A stretch of DNA of 12,098 nucleotides. It comes from Tannerella sp. Its GTDB lineage: Bacteria; Bacteroidota; Bacteroidia; Bacteroidales; Tannerellaceae. The notes beneath the pieces are model-generated. The model was not told the DNA's origin and did not search any database. It saw only the letters and a program-made list of their open reading frames with translations. Where the stretch lies: positions 1 to 12,098 of the forward strand of contig JAISEZ010000028.1 of the NCBI GenBank assembly GCA_031263835.1, in the 5' to 3' direction. Made by a program: the position numbers and the translations under genes. Below are positions 1 through 6,254 of this stretch, piece after piece (position 1 is the first letter of the stretch; the number at the start of each line of letters is the position of its first letter).

Positions 1-70
1 AATTTGTGGGTGTTTTTTATCTGTTTTGAGCGAAAAACAATGAGTAATGTTAATGAATTTAAGAAATGAA

Positions 71-140
71 AATCTTCCGACCACGACTGGGATAAATCCC
101 GGCGTTATTCACAGGCTACGCCTACGGCGTGATGCGACTA
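71..140 (+). repeat. Dispersed hairpin repeat, copy 1
   Basis: This roughly 70-bp element recurs almost unchanged at 11432-11500, with about five mismatches. Its head, AATCTTCCGACCACGACTGG, recurs at 6095-6114. It holds two hairpins. The first is CTGGGAT-AA-ATCCCGG at 87-102. The second is AGGC-TAC-GCCT at 112-122. Presence in three intergenic sites and in no gene suggests a REP-like non-coding element. Confidence 0.8.
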
Positions 141-211
141 TTCGGGCGACCTGTATAAATTCTTTGATATTCACCTTCTTTCCATCTCCGGAGTTCAATC
201 GGGAGTATTCT

Positions 212-364
212 GCAAATCGTTTGGAGACATCCGCAAATCATTTGGAGACTTCCGCAAATCATTTGGAGACATCCGCAAATCGTTTGGAGACATCCGCAAA
301 TGATTTGGAGACATCCGCAAATCGTTTGGAGACATCTGCAAATCATTTGGAGACATCCGCAAAT
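212..364. repeat. Array of seven 21-bp tandem repeats
   Basis: Units begin with GCAAAT at 212, 233, 254, 275, 296, 317 and 338, with a partial eighth at 359. Spacing is exactly 21 bp throughout. Each unit carries a small dyad, CAAAT-n-ATTTG or CAAA-ncg-TTTG, followed by the constant GGAGACATCC. The centre of the dyad varies (CG, CA, CA, CG, GA, CG, CA), while the rest is nearly invariant apart from one CTTCC at unit 2 and one ATCT at unit 6. It could be a minisatellite, or a protein-binding array in which sites fall on the same face of the helix (two turns per repeat). Confidence 0.9.
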
Positions 365-408
365 GCCCTATTCAGGGTACCGGATACATGGGGAGAGACA
401 CGGAGAAA

Positions 409-588
409 ATGTGAGAATGAGCCAATTATACTGCATGCAGCATGGTTTTGTGCATTGACCCCAACAGTCATTCCCGCCGGAAACCCTTGAATCTTTGAAT
501 GATTGAATCTTTGAATTTTATATCCATACACAAAACCATGCCGCGCAAAGTATAGTCAATGTAAAAATGAATTGGCTCATTCTCACAT
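409..588. repeat. 180-bp imperfect inverted repeat (MITE-like)
   Basis: The outer arms 409-426 and 571-588 are a perfect 18-bp inverted match (ATGTGAGAATGAGCCAAT). Inside them, 427-450 and 531-554 form a second, imperfect inverted pair containing CATGGTTTTG and CAAAACCATG. A 16-bp insertion at 555-570 interrupts the right arm. The inner arms are copies of the dispersed CAAAACCAT repeat found around the tRNA gene. No target-site duplication is obvious and there is no coding capacity. It may also help end transcription of the minus-strand operon that stops at 601. Confidence 0.75.
487..516. repeat. Direct repeat of a 14-mer
   Basis: TTGAATCTTTGAAT occurs at 487-500 and again at 503-516, a 16-bp period, in the loop of the large inverted repeat. 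A related TGAATCTTTG lies at 11414-11423, just before another repeat copy. Confidence 0.75.
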
Positions 589-600
589 GCTCACCTTGGC

Positions 601-1749
601 TCATTTTTCTTTTCCCCGTTCCGTTTGTTCGAATGTGATGTGCAGCACGGCCAGTTCGGAGCGGGTACCTACCCGGTAGGGTGCGCCGGCGCAGCCGATG
701 CCGGAAGATACATAAAACTGCGTGTCGCCTTTCCGGTAATATCCGTAAACACATTCGTACACCAGCCGCAGCAATAGCCGGTAGGGCCAGAACTGCCCGT
801 TGTGCGTATGTCCGTGAAGTCCCAAATCCGCACGGTTCATCATGATTTCGTTGAGGTTCACGGGCTGATGGTCCAGCACAATGACCGGTTTGGAACTATC
901 CAGCCCTTTCATTAACGTGTGCAGTGCGGCGCGTTTGGGATTGACGGCGTCGTCCCGGCCCACCAGATAAAAGGCGGAGTCCGGCATTGCCACCGAATCG
1001 ACCAGCAATATGCCGCCGGTCTTTTCCATCCACCGGAGTTTGGCATGCCTGTTTGCGCGATATTCGTGATTGCCGAGAATCAGATAGACACCCAGAGGCG
1101 CGGTTAATTGCCGCAAGTCGTCTTCGATATGCAGCTTCTCCACAATCAGCGATTCATAGTCAATAAGGTCTCCGCCCAGCAGAATCAGGTCGGGGTGCTG
1201 GGCGTTGCAGAGCGAGACGTAATGCCGGGCCTGTTTTTTGCCGATGAATTCGCCGAAGTGCATGTCGCACATCAGCGCGACCGTAAGGCTGTCCCGGCCT
1301 TCCACCGCTTTGGGGATATGAAGGTTGACATGCGTCACGACCGGACAGGCTACCTGACGGTAGGCGCTTGTCAACAGAACGGTTACGCCGGCTACCAGAA
1401 AAAGGAAAAACGTCCGCTTAATGCCCTGCCAGTGTTTGCGGACCATTTCCGGATACCATTTCCACCGCCGGTCGGTCAGCATGACCAGTTCCGGCAGCAG
1501 CATGCCCATCACCAGATACATCGAAGCGATATACCATGTGTTGCAGATAAGCAGAATCGGAACCATCAGGCTGTCCGGCAGGAGGTCGTGAAAGAAATAA
1601 CCGGAAAAGTAGAGTATCCATTCCAGTACAAAGAGCGAAACAAACGGCAAACGCCACTTTTTTCCGCGGGGGAGCGCCTGCTGTCCCCGCCACAAAAGGT
1701 ATCCGCTTAGCAGAATTTGCCCGAAAATCGCCTGCAGAAAGACTCTCAT
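601..1749 (-). CDS. Membrane-anchored metallophosphoesterase, second paralogue
   Basis: This 382-residue protein belongs to the calcineurin-like phosphoesterase family, which uses two metal ions to cleave phosphate esters. Hydrophobic segments fill the first 130 residues (roughly 3-20, 35-55, 60-90, 112-130), so the catalytic domain probably faces one side of the inner membrane. The metal-binding motifs are complete: DMH (162-164), GGDLID (192-197), GNHEYR (226-231), DHQP (293-296) and GHTHNGQ (313-319). The reading frame is open further upstream, but I chose the ATG at 1749 because it overlaps the TGA of the preceding gene in a 4-base ATGA junction, typical of translational coupling, and because the membrane region begins there. 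Its neighbour is a paralogue with the same layout. YkuE- and LpxG-type enzymes are relatives, but the substrate cannot be read from the sequence. Confidence 0.9.
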   Translation of the reverse strand: MRVFLQAIFGQILLSGYLLWRGQQALPRGKKWRLPFVSLFVLEWILYFSGYFFHDLLPDSLMVPILLICNTWYIASMYLVMGMLLPELVMLTDRRWKWYPEMVRKHWQGIKRTFFLFLVAGVTVLLTSAYRQVACPVVTHVNLHIPKAVEGRDSLTVALMCDMHFGEFIGKKQARHYVSLCNAQHPDLILLGGDLIDYESLIVEKLHIEDDLRQLTAPLGVYLILGNHEYRANRHAKLRWMEKTGGILLVDSVAMPDSAFYLVGRDDAVNPKRAALHTLMKGLDSSKPVIVLDHQPVNLNEIMMNRADLGLHGHTHNGQFWPYRLLLRLVYECVYGYYRKGDTQFYVSSGIGCAGAPYRVGTRSELAVLHITFEQTERGKEK

Positions 1750-2867
1750 GGACGCTGGAAGGTAAGATTGAATACGACCATTTCGCTCCGGCTGCCGATG
1801 CGGAACGGCGGGCCCCAGAGCGCCAGACCGGAGGAAACATATATATTTGTATTTCCCCGTTTTTCGTACCCGTAGGCGACTTCGAAAAGGCGGCCTGTCA
1901 GCCAGTTCATCGGCCACACCTGTCCGTTGTGCGTGTGGCCGCAAAACAGCAGGTCAACGCCGGCATCGACCGCCGGCGCCAGTTCCACGGGCTGATGGTC
2001 GAGCACAATGACGGGAAACACCGCGTCCATGTCGCCGTCAAATTGCGTGAACGGTTTCCGGTGACGGTTGCTAAGGTCGTCCCGTCCGACAATCCGGATG
2101 CCGCCGGGCAGCGTCACGACCGAATCCCGCAGGAGGCAGATGGGCGTCCGGCGGAGAAAGGACGCGCAATCCTCTATGCCGCTTCTGTACTCGTGATTTC
2201 CCGGAACCATGTAAATACCCTGCTCCGCATGAAGTTGCGACAGCAGCTGCTCCATTTGCCCTTCCCGCACCGGAACGATACTGCTGTCAATCAGGTCGCC
2301 GCCGATGAGAATCAAATCCGGCTGCTGCCCGTTTATCATGCGGATATACTTTTCCAGTCGGGCGCGGGTCGTTCCCATTCCCAGATGGAGGTCGCTTACG
2401 GCCACTATCCGGAGCGTGTCGCTGGGGCCGGTGACGGGTTTGTTCACGGTCAGGTTGATTACCCGCGTTGAAGGGCGCTGATAATGAAGGAAACCGTATG
2501 TCAGCAGACAGACAGTCAGTGTCAGCGCGCAGAGGAAACCGTACTGAAACGAATGGAAGAAAAGCCGGATAAGGTCGCAGCACAGCAGGAACAGCGCCAT
2601 GTACAGGGTGAAGACCAGCCAGCCGGTAGCGTATTCGAAAAGGAGATGCGCCCACGAGGAGGCGGACATCCGGGAATTGCGGAGGGCAAAGGTCAAAATG
2701 ATAGACAGCGCGCTTATCCATACAAACCCGCCGAATACCCATCTGACCGCCGGCGGGAAATGCTGGAGCGCCTGCCATCCGCGCAGGCAAATGTAGCCGT
2801 TGCCGCCCAGATAGGCGGCCAGCATCAGGATAATGAAACCAATCATGCGAAAAAGGGAGTCCGGCAT
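1746..2867 (-). CDS. Membrane-anchored metallophosphoesterase, first paralogue
   Basis: This 373-residue calcineurin-like phosphoesterase has about four hydrophobic segments in its first 130 residues (near 8-24, 43-62, 82-100 and 108-127), followed by the catalytic domain. The motifs are all present: DLH (159-161), GGDLID (189-194), GNHEYR (223-228), DHQP (290-293) and GHTHNGQ (310-316). The end of the domain (YVSSGLALWGPPFRIGSRSE) matches the neighbouring paralogue's YVSSGIGCAGAPYRVGTRSE, so the pair arose by duplication. It starts 15 bases after the nitroreductase stop and overlaps the next gene by four bases, placing it in the middle of a three-gene operon. ATG at 2867 is used; Met8 is an alternative. 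The substrate is unknown; lipid or nucleotide phosphates are possible by family analogy. Confidence 0.92.
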   Translation of the reverse strand: MPDSLFRMIGFIILMLAAYLGGNGYICLRGWQALQHFPPAVRWVFGGFVWISALSIILTFALRNSRMSASSWAHLLFEYATGWLVFTLYMALFLLCCDLIRLFFHSFQYGFLCALTLTVCLLTYGFLHYQRPSTRVINLTVNKPVTGPSDTLRIVAVSDLHLGMGTTRARLEKYIRMINGQQPDLILIGGDLIDSSIVPVREGQMEQLLSQLHAEQGIYMVPGNHEYRSGIEDCASFLRRTPICLLRDSVVTLPGGIRIVGRDDLSNRHRKPFTQFDGDMDAVFPVIVLDHQPVELAPAVDAGVDLLFCGHTHNGQVWPMNWLTGRLFEVAYGYEKRGNTNIYVSSGLALWGPPFRIGSRSEMVVFNLTFQRP

Positions 2868-2882
2868 TTGTACCGTGCCCGT

Positions 2883-3524
2883 TTATTTTTGGGGATAACC
2901 CACCGGATTGTTCATGATTGGGAGTTGCGTATCGCTTAGCTTCAACGCCGTCCGAAGTTCCTCCTGATTCATGGAGGCGCGCGGAACGGTGGAAAGCCCG
3001 GCGGCGGCGCAGAAAAGGTTGATGTTTTGCGTGACAATGCCCGCATCCACCGCCCCTATGACTTTGGTATGTTCGGCATTCGGGTCGCCCAGTTTCTCCA
3101 GGTTAATGACCGTCACGAAACATACCGGCGCCGTTTTGGCAAAGTCCTGACTGCCGGCCACGGCTGCCCGGTAATCGCCTTTGGCTACGGGTTTCAGCGA
3201 GTGGGCCTGCGCATCATACAGGTAAGCGCCGTCCGCACGAATCGCGTAAACGTCGATTTCCTGCCGGTTCATGGCCGACGGCGCGGTACGTTTCCCGTCC
3301 GGGCGGTTGACGCCGTTTGCCGCCCAGAGCAAATCGGACAAATCCTGCAGGTTGAGTTCCTGCGGACTGTATTCACGGTCGGAATGCCTGTCCGAAAAGG
3401 CTTTCATCGTGGCGGAACCGCGCGTTTTGTCCGGCGCATTCAGCCTGATTTCCTGCAGCTCCTGTGCCGACAGGCCTGCCGCTGCCAAGCAGCACATCCA
3501 TACAATAATCATTCTCTTCTTCAT
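2883..3524 (-). CDS. Exported nitroreductase-family (SagB-type) oxidoreductase
   Basis: This 213-residue protein begins with a typical Sec signal peptide (positively charged MKKR, hydrophobic core, LSA-Q cleavage near residue 20). The mature part has the nitroreductase fold signature: RHSDREY at 46-52, where an arginine normally contacts FMN phosphate, LLWAANG at 65-71, and the C-terminal [20 protein letters not shown] at 157-176. It resembles the SagB/ThcOx-like branch common in Bacteroidota. The family uses FMN to reduce or oxidise small substrates, but this protein is exported, so its flavin would have to be carried or acquired outside the cytoplasm. It is the first gene of an operon with two phosphoesterases. 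An AAAAAGAG sequence lies directly before the ATG. The substrate is not known. Confidence 0.88.
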   Translation of the reverse strand: MKKRMIIVWMCCLAAAGLSAQELQEIRLNAPDKTRGSATMKAFSDRHSDREYSPQELNLQDLSDLLWAANGVNRPDGKRTAPSAMNRQEIDVYAIRADGAYLYDAQAHSLKPVAKGDYRAAVAGSQDFAKTAPVCFVTVINLEKLGDPNAEHTKVIGAVDAGIVTQNINLFCAAAGLSTVPRASMNQEELRTALKLSDTQLPIMNNPVGYPQK

Positions 3525-3538
3525 CTCTTTTTAGCTTA

Positions 3539-3567
3539 CAAAATTATGTCCGGCAAAAATAGGCAAA
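3539..3567 (-). promoter_or_regulatory. Candidate promoter of the nitroreductase-phosphoesterase operon
   Basis: On the minus strand TAATTTTG (3546-3539) matches the Bacteroidota -7 consensus TAnnTTTG, with TTTG at 3567-3564 as a -33 element, 17 bases apart (19-21 is usual). The leader would be under ten bases. A second -7 match, TATTTTTG (3561-3554), gives a more normal leader but lacks a -33 box. Confidence 0.35.
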
Positions 3568-3662
3568 AATCCGGCTGGCGAACTTCTTTTTGTCCGTTTG
3601 ATATATTAAAAAGATGTAAGAGAAACGCTATTCCAAAATTATGTGGTAATTTAGGGGCCGAA

Positions 3663-3699
3663 ATAGACTGCCTGTCCCGAAAAAGAGGGGGCAGTCTAT
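3663..3699 (+). promoter_or_regulatory. Strong stem-loop just upstream of fucI
   Basis: ATAGACTGCC at 3663-3672 pairs perfectly with GGCAGTCTAT at 3690-3699, and an inner CCC (3676-3678) can pair with GGG (3687-3689). It ends 32 bases before the fucI ATG. There is no T-run after it, so it is unlikely to be a terminator. It may be an operator dyad for a repressor or a 5'-leader stem-loop of the fucI message. A weak -7-like TAATTTAG at 3646-3653 would start transcription right before the stem. The function is inferred. Confidence 0.5.
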
Positions 3700-3731
3700 A
3701 TAATGTATTTATCTGTAAAAAAAGTATATCA

Positions 3732-5519
3732 ATGAGGACAAACAGATTTCAGGGCGAATGGCCGAAAATCGGTATTCGCCCGGCGATTGACGGCCGGATG
3801 GGAGGCGTGCGTGAATCGCTGGAAGAACAGACCATGAACATGGCCAAAGATGTAGTATCCCTGTTTACTTCCACGCTGAAGAATCCCGACGGGACGCCGG
3901 TCAAATGTGTGATTGCCGACTCCACCATCGGACGGGTGCCGGAAAGCGCCGCCTGTGCGGAAAAATTCCGGAAGGAAGGCGTCGGCGTGACCGTTACGGT
4001 GACGCCCTGCTGGTGCTACGGCAGCGAGACGATGGATATGGACCCGCACACCGTAAAGGCCGTTTGGGGCTTTAACGGCACGGAACGTCCGGGCGCCGTC
4101 TATCTGGCAGCCGTACTGGCCGCACATGCCCAGAAGGGACTGCCGGCGTTCGGCATCTACGGACACGACGTGCAGGATGCCGGTACGAGGGAACTTCCGG
4201 CCGACGTCTCGGACAAGCTCCTGCGCTTTGCACGCGCGGCGCTGGCCGTAGCCTCGATGCGCGGCAAGTCGTATCTCTCCATCGGCGCCGTCTGCATGGG
4301 CATTGCCGGCTCGATTGTCAGCGCGGACTTCTTTGAGGACTACCTGGGCATGCGCTGCGAAGGGATTGACGAAGTGGAAATCATCCGCCGCATGAACGAA
4401 GGCATCTATGACAAAGATGAATATGCCAGAGCGCTCGCATGGGCGAAGAAGAACTGCCGGCAGGGAGAAGACACGATTAACCGGAAAGACCTGGTTAAAA
4501 CCCCGGAAGGGCAACAGGCCGACTGGGAGTTTATCGTGAAAATGACCCTCATCGTACGCGACCTGATGATTGGCAATCCGAAACTGAAGGAAATGGGCTT
4601 CGGCGAAGAATCGCTGGGACACAACGCCATTGCCGCCGGTTTCCAGGGACAGCGCCAGTGGACGGACCATTTCCCGAACGGCGACTTTACCGAGGCAATC
4701 CTGAACTCGTCGTACGACTGGAACGGTATCCGCGAAGCCTTCGTGCTGGCTACGGAGAACGACGCGCTCAACGGTACGGCGATGCTCTTCGGACACTTGC
4801 TGACCAATACGGCGCAGGTTTTTGCCGACGTGCGCACCTACTGGAGTCCCGAAGCCGTAGAGCGCGTGACGGGCAAGAAACTGACCGGACAGGCTGCCGG
4901 CGGCATCATCCACCTGATTAACTCCGGTGCGGCCTCGCTCGACGGTTCCGGACAGCAGAACGACCGCGACGGACGTCCGGCCATGAAACCTTTCTGGGAA
5001 ATTACCCCGGCAGAGGCTCAGGCCTGCCTGGACGCCACGACGTGGATGCCCGCCAACCGCGAATATTTCCGGGGCGGCGGCTACTCGTCCAAGTTCCTGT
5101 CGAAGGGCGGGATGCCCTGCACGATGATACGCCTGAACCTGATAAAGGGGCTGGGGCCGGTGTTGCAGCTGGCCGAGGGCTGGACGGTGGATATTGACCC
5201 CGAAGTGCACAGGATACTGGACGAACGTACGGACAAGGGCTGGCCGACCACCTGGTTTGCGCCGCGTCTGGCCGGCAGCGACGCCTTCAAGGACGTGTAT
5301 TCGGTCATGAACAACTGGGGTGCGAATCATGGCGTCATCAGTTTCGGGCACATCGGCGCCGACCTGATTGCGCTGGCTTCCATGCTGCGTATTCCGGTGT
5401 GCATGCACAATGTCGATGAGAAAGACATCTTCCGGCCGGCTGCGTGGAACGCTTTCGGTATGGACAGGGAAGGTGCGGACTACAGAGCCTGTCAGACCTA
5501 CGGGCCTCTGTACCGGTAA
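3732..5519 (+). CDS. fucI: L-fucose isomerase
   Basis: This cytoplasmic enzyme interconverts L-fucose and L-fuculose (and D-arabinose with D-ribulose), the first step of fucose breakdown. The 595-residue product is close to the 591 residues of E. coli FucI and aligns with it almost throughout: [75 protein letters not shown] and the C-terminal [12 protein letters not shown]. The metal and catalytic residues match the E. coli positions with an offset of five: Glu342, Asp366 and His533. The frame is open far upstream, but ATG at 3732 is chosen because homology begins right after it. It stands alone here: no fuculokinase, fuculose-phosphate aldolase, permease or FucR-type regulator is in the window. 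It is transcribed divergently from the nitroreductase operon across a 207-bp gap. Confidence 0.97.
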   Translation: MRTNRFQGEWPKIGIRPAIDGRMGGVRESLEEQTMNMAKDVVSLFTSTLKNPDGTPVKCVIADSTIGRVPESAACAEKFRKEGVGVTVTVTPCWCYGSETMDMDPHTVKAVWGFNGTERPGAVYLAAVLAAHAQKGLPAFGIYGHDVQDAGTRELPADVSDKLLRFARAALAVASMRGKSYLSIGAVCMGIAGSIVSADFFEDYLGMRCEGIDEVEIIRRMNEGIYDKDEYARALAWAKKNCRQGEDTINRKDLVKTPEGQQADWEFIVKMTLIVRDLMIGNPKLKEMGFGEESLGHNAIAAGFQGQRQWTDHFPNGDFTEAILNSSYDWNGIREAFVLATENDALNGTAMLFGHLLTNTAQVFADVRTYWSPEAVERVTGKKLTGQAAGGIIHLINSGAASLDGSGQQNDRDGRPAMKPFWEITPAEAQACLDATTWMPANREYFRGGGYSSKFLSKGGMPCTMIRLNLIKGLGPVLQLAEGWTVDIDPEVHRILDERTDKGWPTTWFAPRLAGSDAFKDVYSVMNNWGANHGVISFGHIGADLIALASMLRIPVCMHNVDEKDIFRPAAWNAFGMDREGADYRACQTYGPLYR

Positions 5520-5575
5520 AAGAAAAAACGGAAGGTAATATCGCATTGGTGATATTATAGTATGTAATCGCGTTT

Positions 5576-5629
5576 GCCGGTAAAACCGGCGTGCTCCCCC
5601 CTGTTTCCTCGCGAGAGAAGACAGGGGGG
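5576..5629 (+). terminator. Hairpins after fucI, possible terminator
   Basis: Two stems follow the fucI stop. GCCGG (5576-5580) pairs with CCGGC (5586-5590) around TAAAA. CCCCCCTGT (5596-5604) then pairs with ACAGGGGGG (5621-5629), and its interior can pair further through TTC/GAA and CTC/GAG. The second stem is very strong, but no T-run follows on either strand. It may still stop transcription or protect the 3' end of the fucI message. Confidence 0.45.
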
Positions 5630-5654
5630 GATTATCCATGTCGGACGCTTCACG

Positions 5655-5696
5655 GTGTCAGCTCGGAATGCACAAAACCATCCTGCGTAAAGTATA
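5655..5696 (+). repeat. CAAAACCAT repeat, upstream-extended copy
   Basis: This copy matches 6114-6156 over about 42 bases: a GTCAGC and CGGAATGCA head, then CAAAACCAT and the tail TAAAGTATA (core 5673-5696). It lies between fucI and the tRNA terminator and has no coding potential. Confidence 0.7.
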
Positions 5697-5709
5697 TAAA
5701 CGTTGAATC

Positions 5710-5753
5710 AAAAAAAAACAGGCATTCGTCCATCTTCGACAAATCACCTGTTT
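5710..5753 (-). terminator. Rho-independent terminator of tRNA-Pro
   Basis: Read on the minus strand, AAACAGG pairs with CCTGTTT, an inner ATTTGTC pairs with GACGAAT around a 7-base loop, and the stem runs into nine T residues. It begins four bases after the tRNA 3' end, so it clearly belongs to the tRNA transcript. Confidence 0.88.
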
Positions 5754-5757
5754 CCAG

Positions 5758-5830
5758 TCGGGATGAGACGACTTGAACGTCCGACCTCCACGTCCCGAAC
5801 GTGGCGCGCTACCAACTGTGCTACATCCCG
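5758..5830 (-). tRNA. tRNA-Pro (anticodon CGG)
   Basis: The 73-base gene folds into a full cloverleaf. The acceptor stem CGGGATG/CATCCCG is fully paired, the anticodon stem is CCACG/CGTGG with loop TTCGGGA, and the T arm is GGACG-TTCAAGT-CGTCT with a G-T pair at its base. The anticodon CGG reads the proline codon CCG. The discriminator base is A and CCA is not encoded, so it must be added by the CCA-adding enzyme, as is usual in Bacteroidota. One oddity is the D stem, GCAC against GCGC, which has an A-C mismatch where E. coli proline tRNA has G-C. The gene has its own promoter and terminator and stands alone. Confidence 0.95.
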
Positions 5831-5847
5831 TTGTTTGAATCCGGCTG

Positions 5848-5877
5848 CAAAGGTACAACTATTTCTCAACCGGCAAA
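5848..5877 (-). promoter_or_regulatory. Promoter of tRNA-Pro
   Basis: On the minus strand TACCTTTG (5855-5848) is a perfect TAnnTTTG -7 box and TTTG (5877-5874) is a -33 box, 18 bases apart. Transcription would start about ten bases before the mature tRNA 5' end. Confidence 0.75.
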
Positions 5878-5911
5878 GATTTTCCCGTATTTTTTTCCGG
5901 GCTGGCATCAT

Positions 5912-5971
5912 TATACTTCGTGCGGCATGTTCCCGAATGTTTCGGGTTATACTTCACGCGGGGCGGTTTTG
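5912..5971 (-). repeat. Two minus-strand copies of the CAAAACC/AAGTATA repeat
   Basis: Read on the minus strand, 5971-5948 is a CAAAACCGCCCCGCG-type copy ending GAAGTATA. At 5929-5912 a shorter copy reads CATGCCGCACGAAGTATA. They run opposite to the copies at 5673, 6051 and 6133. The stretch from here to 6254 has no gene. Confidence 0.65.
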
Positions 5972-5991
5972 CTTCGCCCTTGCGACTTGAC

Positions 5992-6008
5992 GCCGGACAG
6001 CGTCCGGC
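5992..6008. repeat. Perfect CCGGAC hairpin, copy 1
   Basis: GCCGGAC-AGC-GTCCGGC is a perfect 7-bp stem with a 3-base loop. The same core with a different outer pair (TCCGGAC-AAA-GTCCGGA) occurs at 11101-11117. Next to it, GGGCG (5961-5965) and CGCCC (5975-5979) form another hairpin. Confidence 0.7.
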
Positions 6009-6050
6009 ATACCCCGTGCAAGCGCAACACAGCTCAAAGTCCACAGTGCA

Positions 6051-6072
6051 CAAAACCATCCCGCGCAGTATA
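6051..6072 (+). repeat. CAAAACCAT repeat, shortened copy
   Basis: CAAAACCATCCCGCG followed by CAGTATA, two bases shorter than the 24-base form. It is preceded by GTGCA as in the other plus-strand copies. Confidence 0.7.
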
Positions 6073-6094
6073 TGACCCGGACGTCCATCCCTGC

Positions 6095-6156
6095 AATCTT
6101 CCGACCACGACTGGGCGTCAGCCCGGAATGCACAAAACCATGTCGGGCGCAGTATA
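6095..6156 (+). repeat. Composite repeat: hairpin head joined to CAAAACCAT unit
   Basis: The first 20 bases are identical to the head of the repeat at 71. The hairpin that follows is CTGGGC-GTCA-GCCCGG (6111-6126) instead of CTGGGAT-AA-ATCCCGG. It then continues as the CAAAACCAT unit (6133-6156) found near 5673, so it links the two repeat families. Confidence 0.75.
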
Positions 6157-6171
6157 ATTATGAATGATACA

Positions 6172-6201
6172 TGTAGAGACGTGTCATGCCGCTTCTCTAC
6201 A
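6172..6201. repeat. TGTAGAGA hairpin downstream of the redox operon
   Basis: TGTAGAGA (6172-6179) pairs with TCTCTACA (6194-6201) around a 14-base loop. It lies 54 bases past the stop of the minus-strand operon and may act as its terminator or 3' stabiliser, but no T-run follows on the minus strand. Confidence 0.5.
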
Positions 6202-6254
6202 AACCGTTACATGTTATAAATAAAGCTGCCGTTCCCGCCGCCCTAATCACTAAT

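Larger units (their letters stand above)
1..600. other. Gene-poor, repeat-filled intergenic region
   Basis: I see no convincing gene here. A plus-strand frame is open from 47 to 490, but its sequence is simply a translation of a dispersed repeat (71-140) followed by the 21-bp tandem array. The array gives a seven-residue repeat (ETSANHL or ETSANRL) only because 21 is a multiple of three; the opposite strand is also open across it. The frame has no recognisable domain or ribosome binding site. The region lies downstream of the minus-strand phosphoesterase operon that ends at 601, so it is the 3' flank of that operon. Confidence 0.7.

Noticed and set aside
212..364. CRISPR array
   Set aside because: The units are contiguous 21-mers with no spacers, and no cas genes are present.
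47..490. Plus-strand frame of 147 codons with a heptapeptide ETSANxL repeat
   Set aside because: It is the translation of a dispersed repeat and a 21-bp tandem array. The other strand is equally open, and there is no domain, signal or start context.
1750..1944. An extra 65 residues at the N terminus of the second phosphoesterase
   Set aside because: That stretch lies inside the upstream gene's conserved C-terminal domain, and the ATGA overlap at 1746-1749 gives a natural start.
3729..5639. Long minus-strand frame of 636 codons opposite fucI
   Set aside because: fucI on the plus strand is certain from near full-length homology. The antisense frame has low-complexity composition and no family resemblance.
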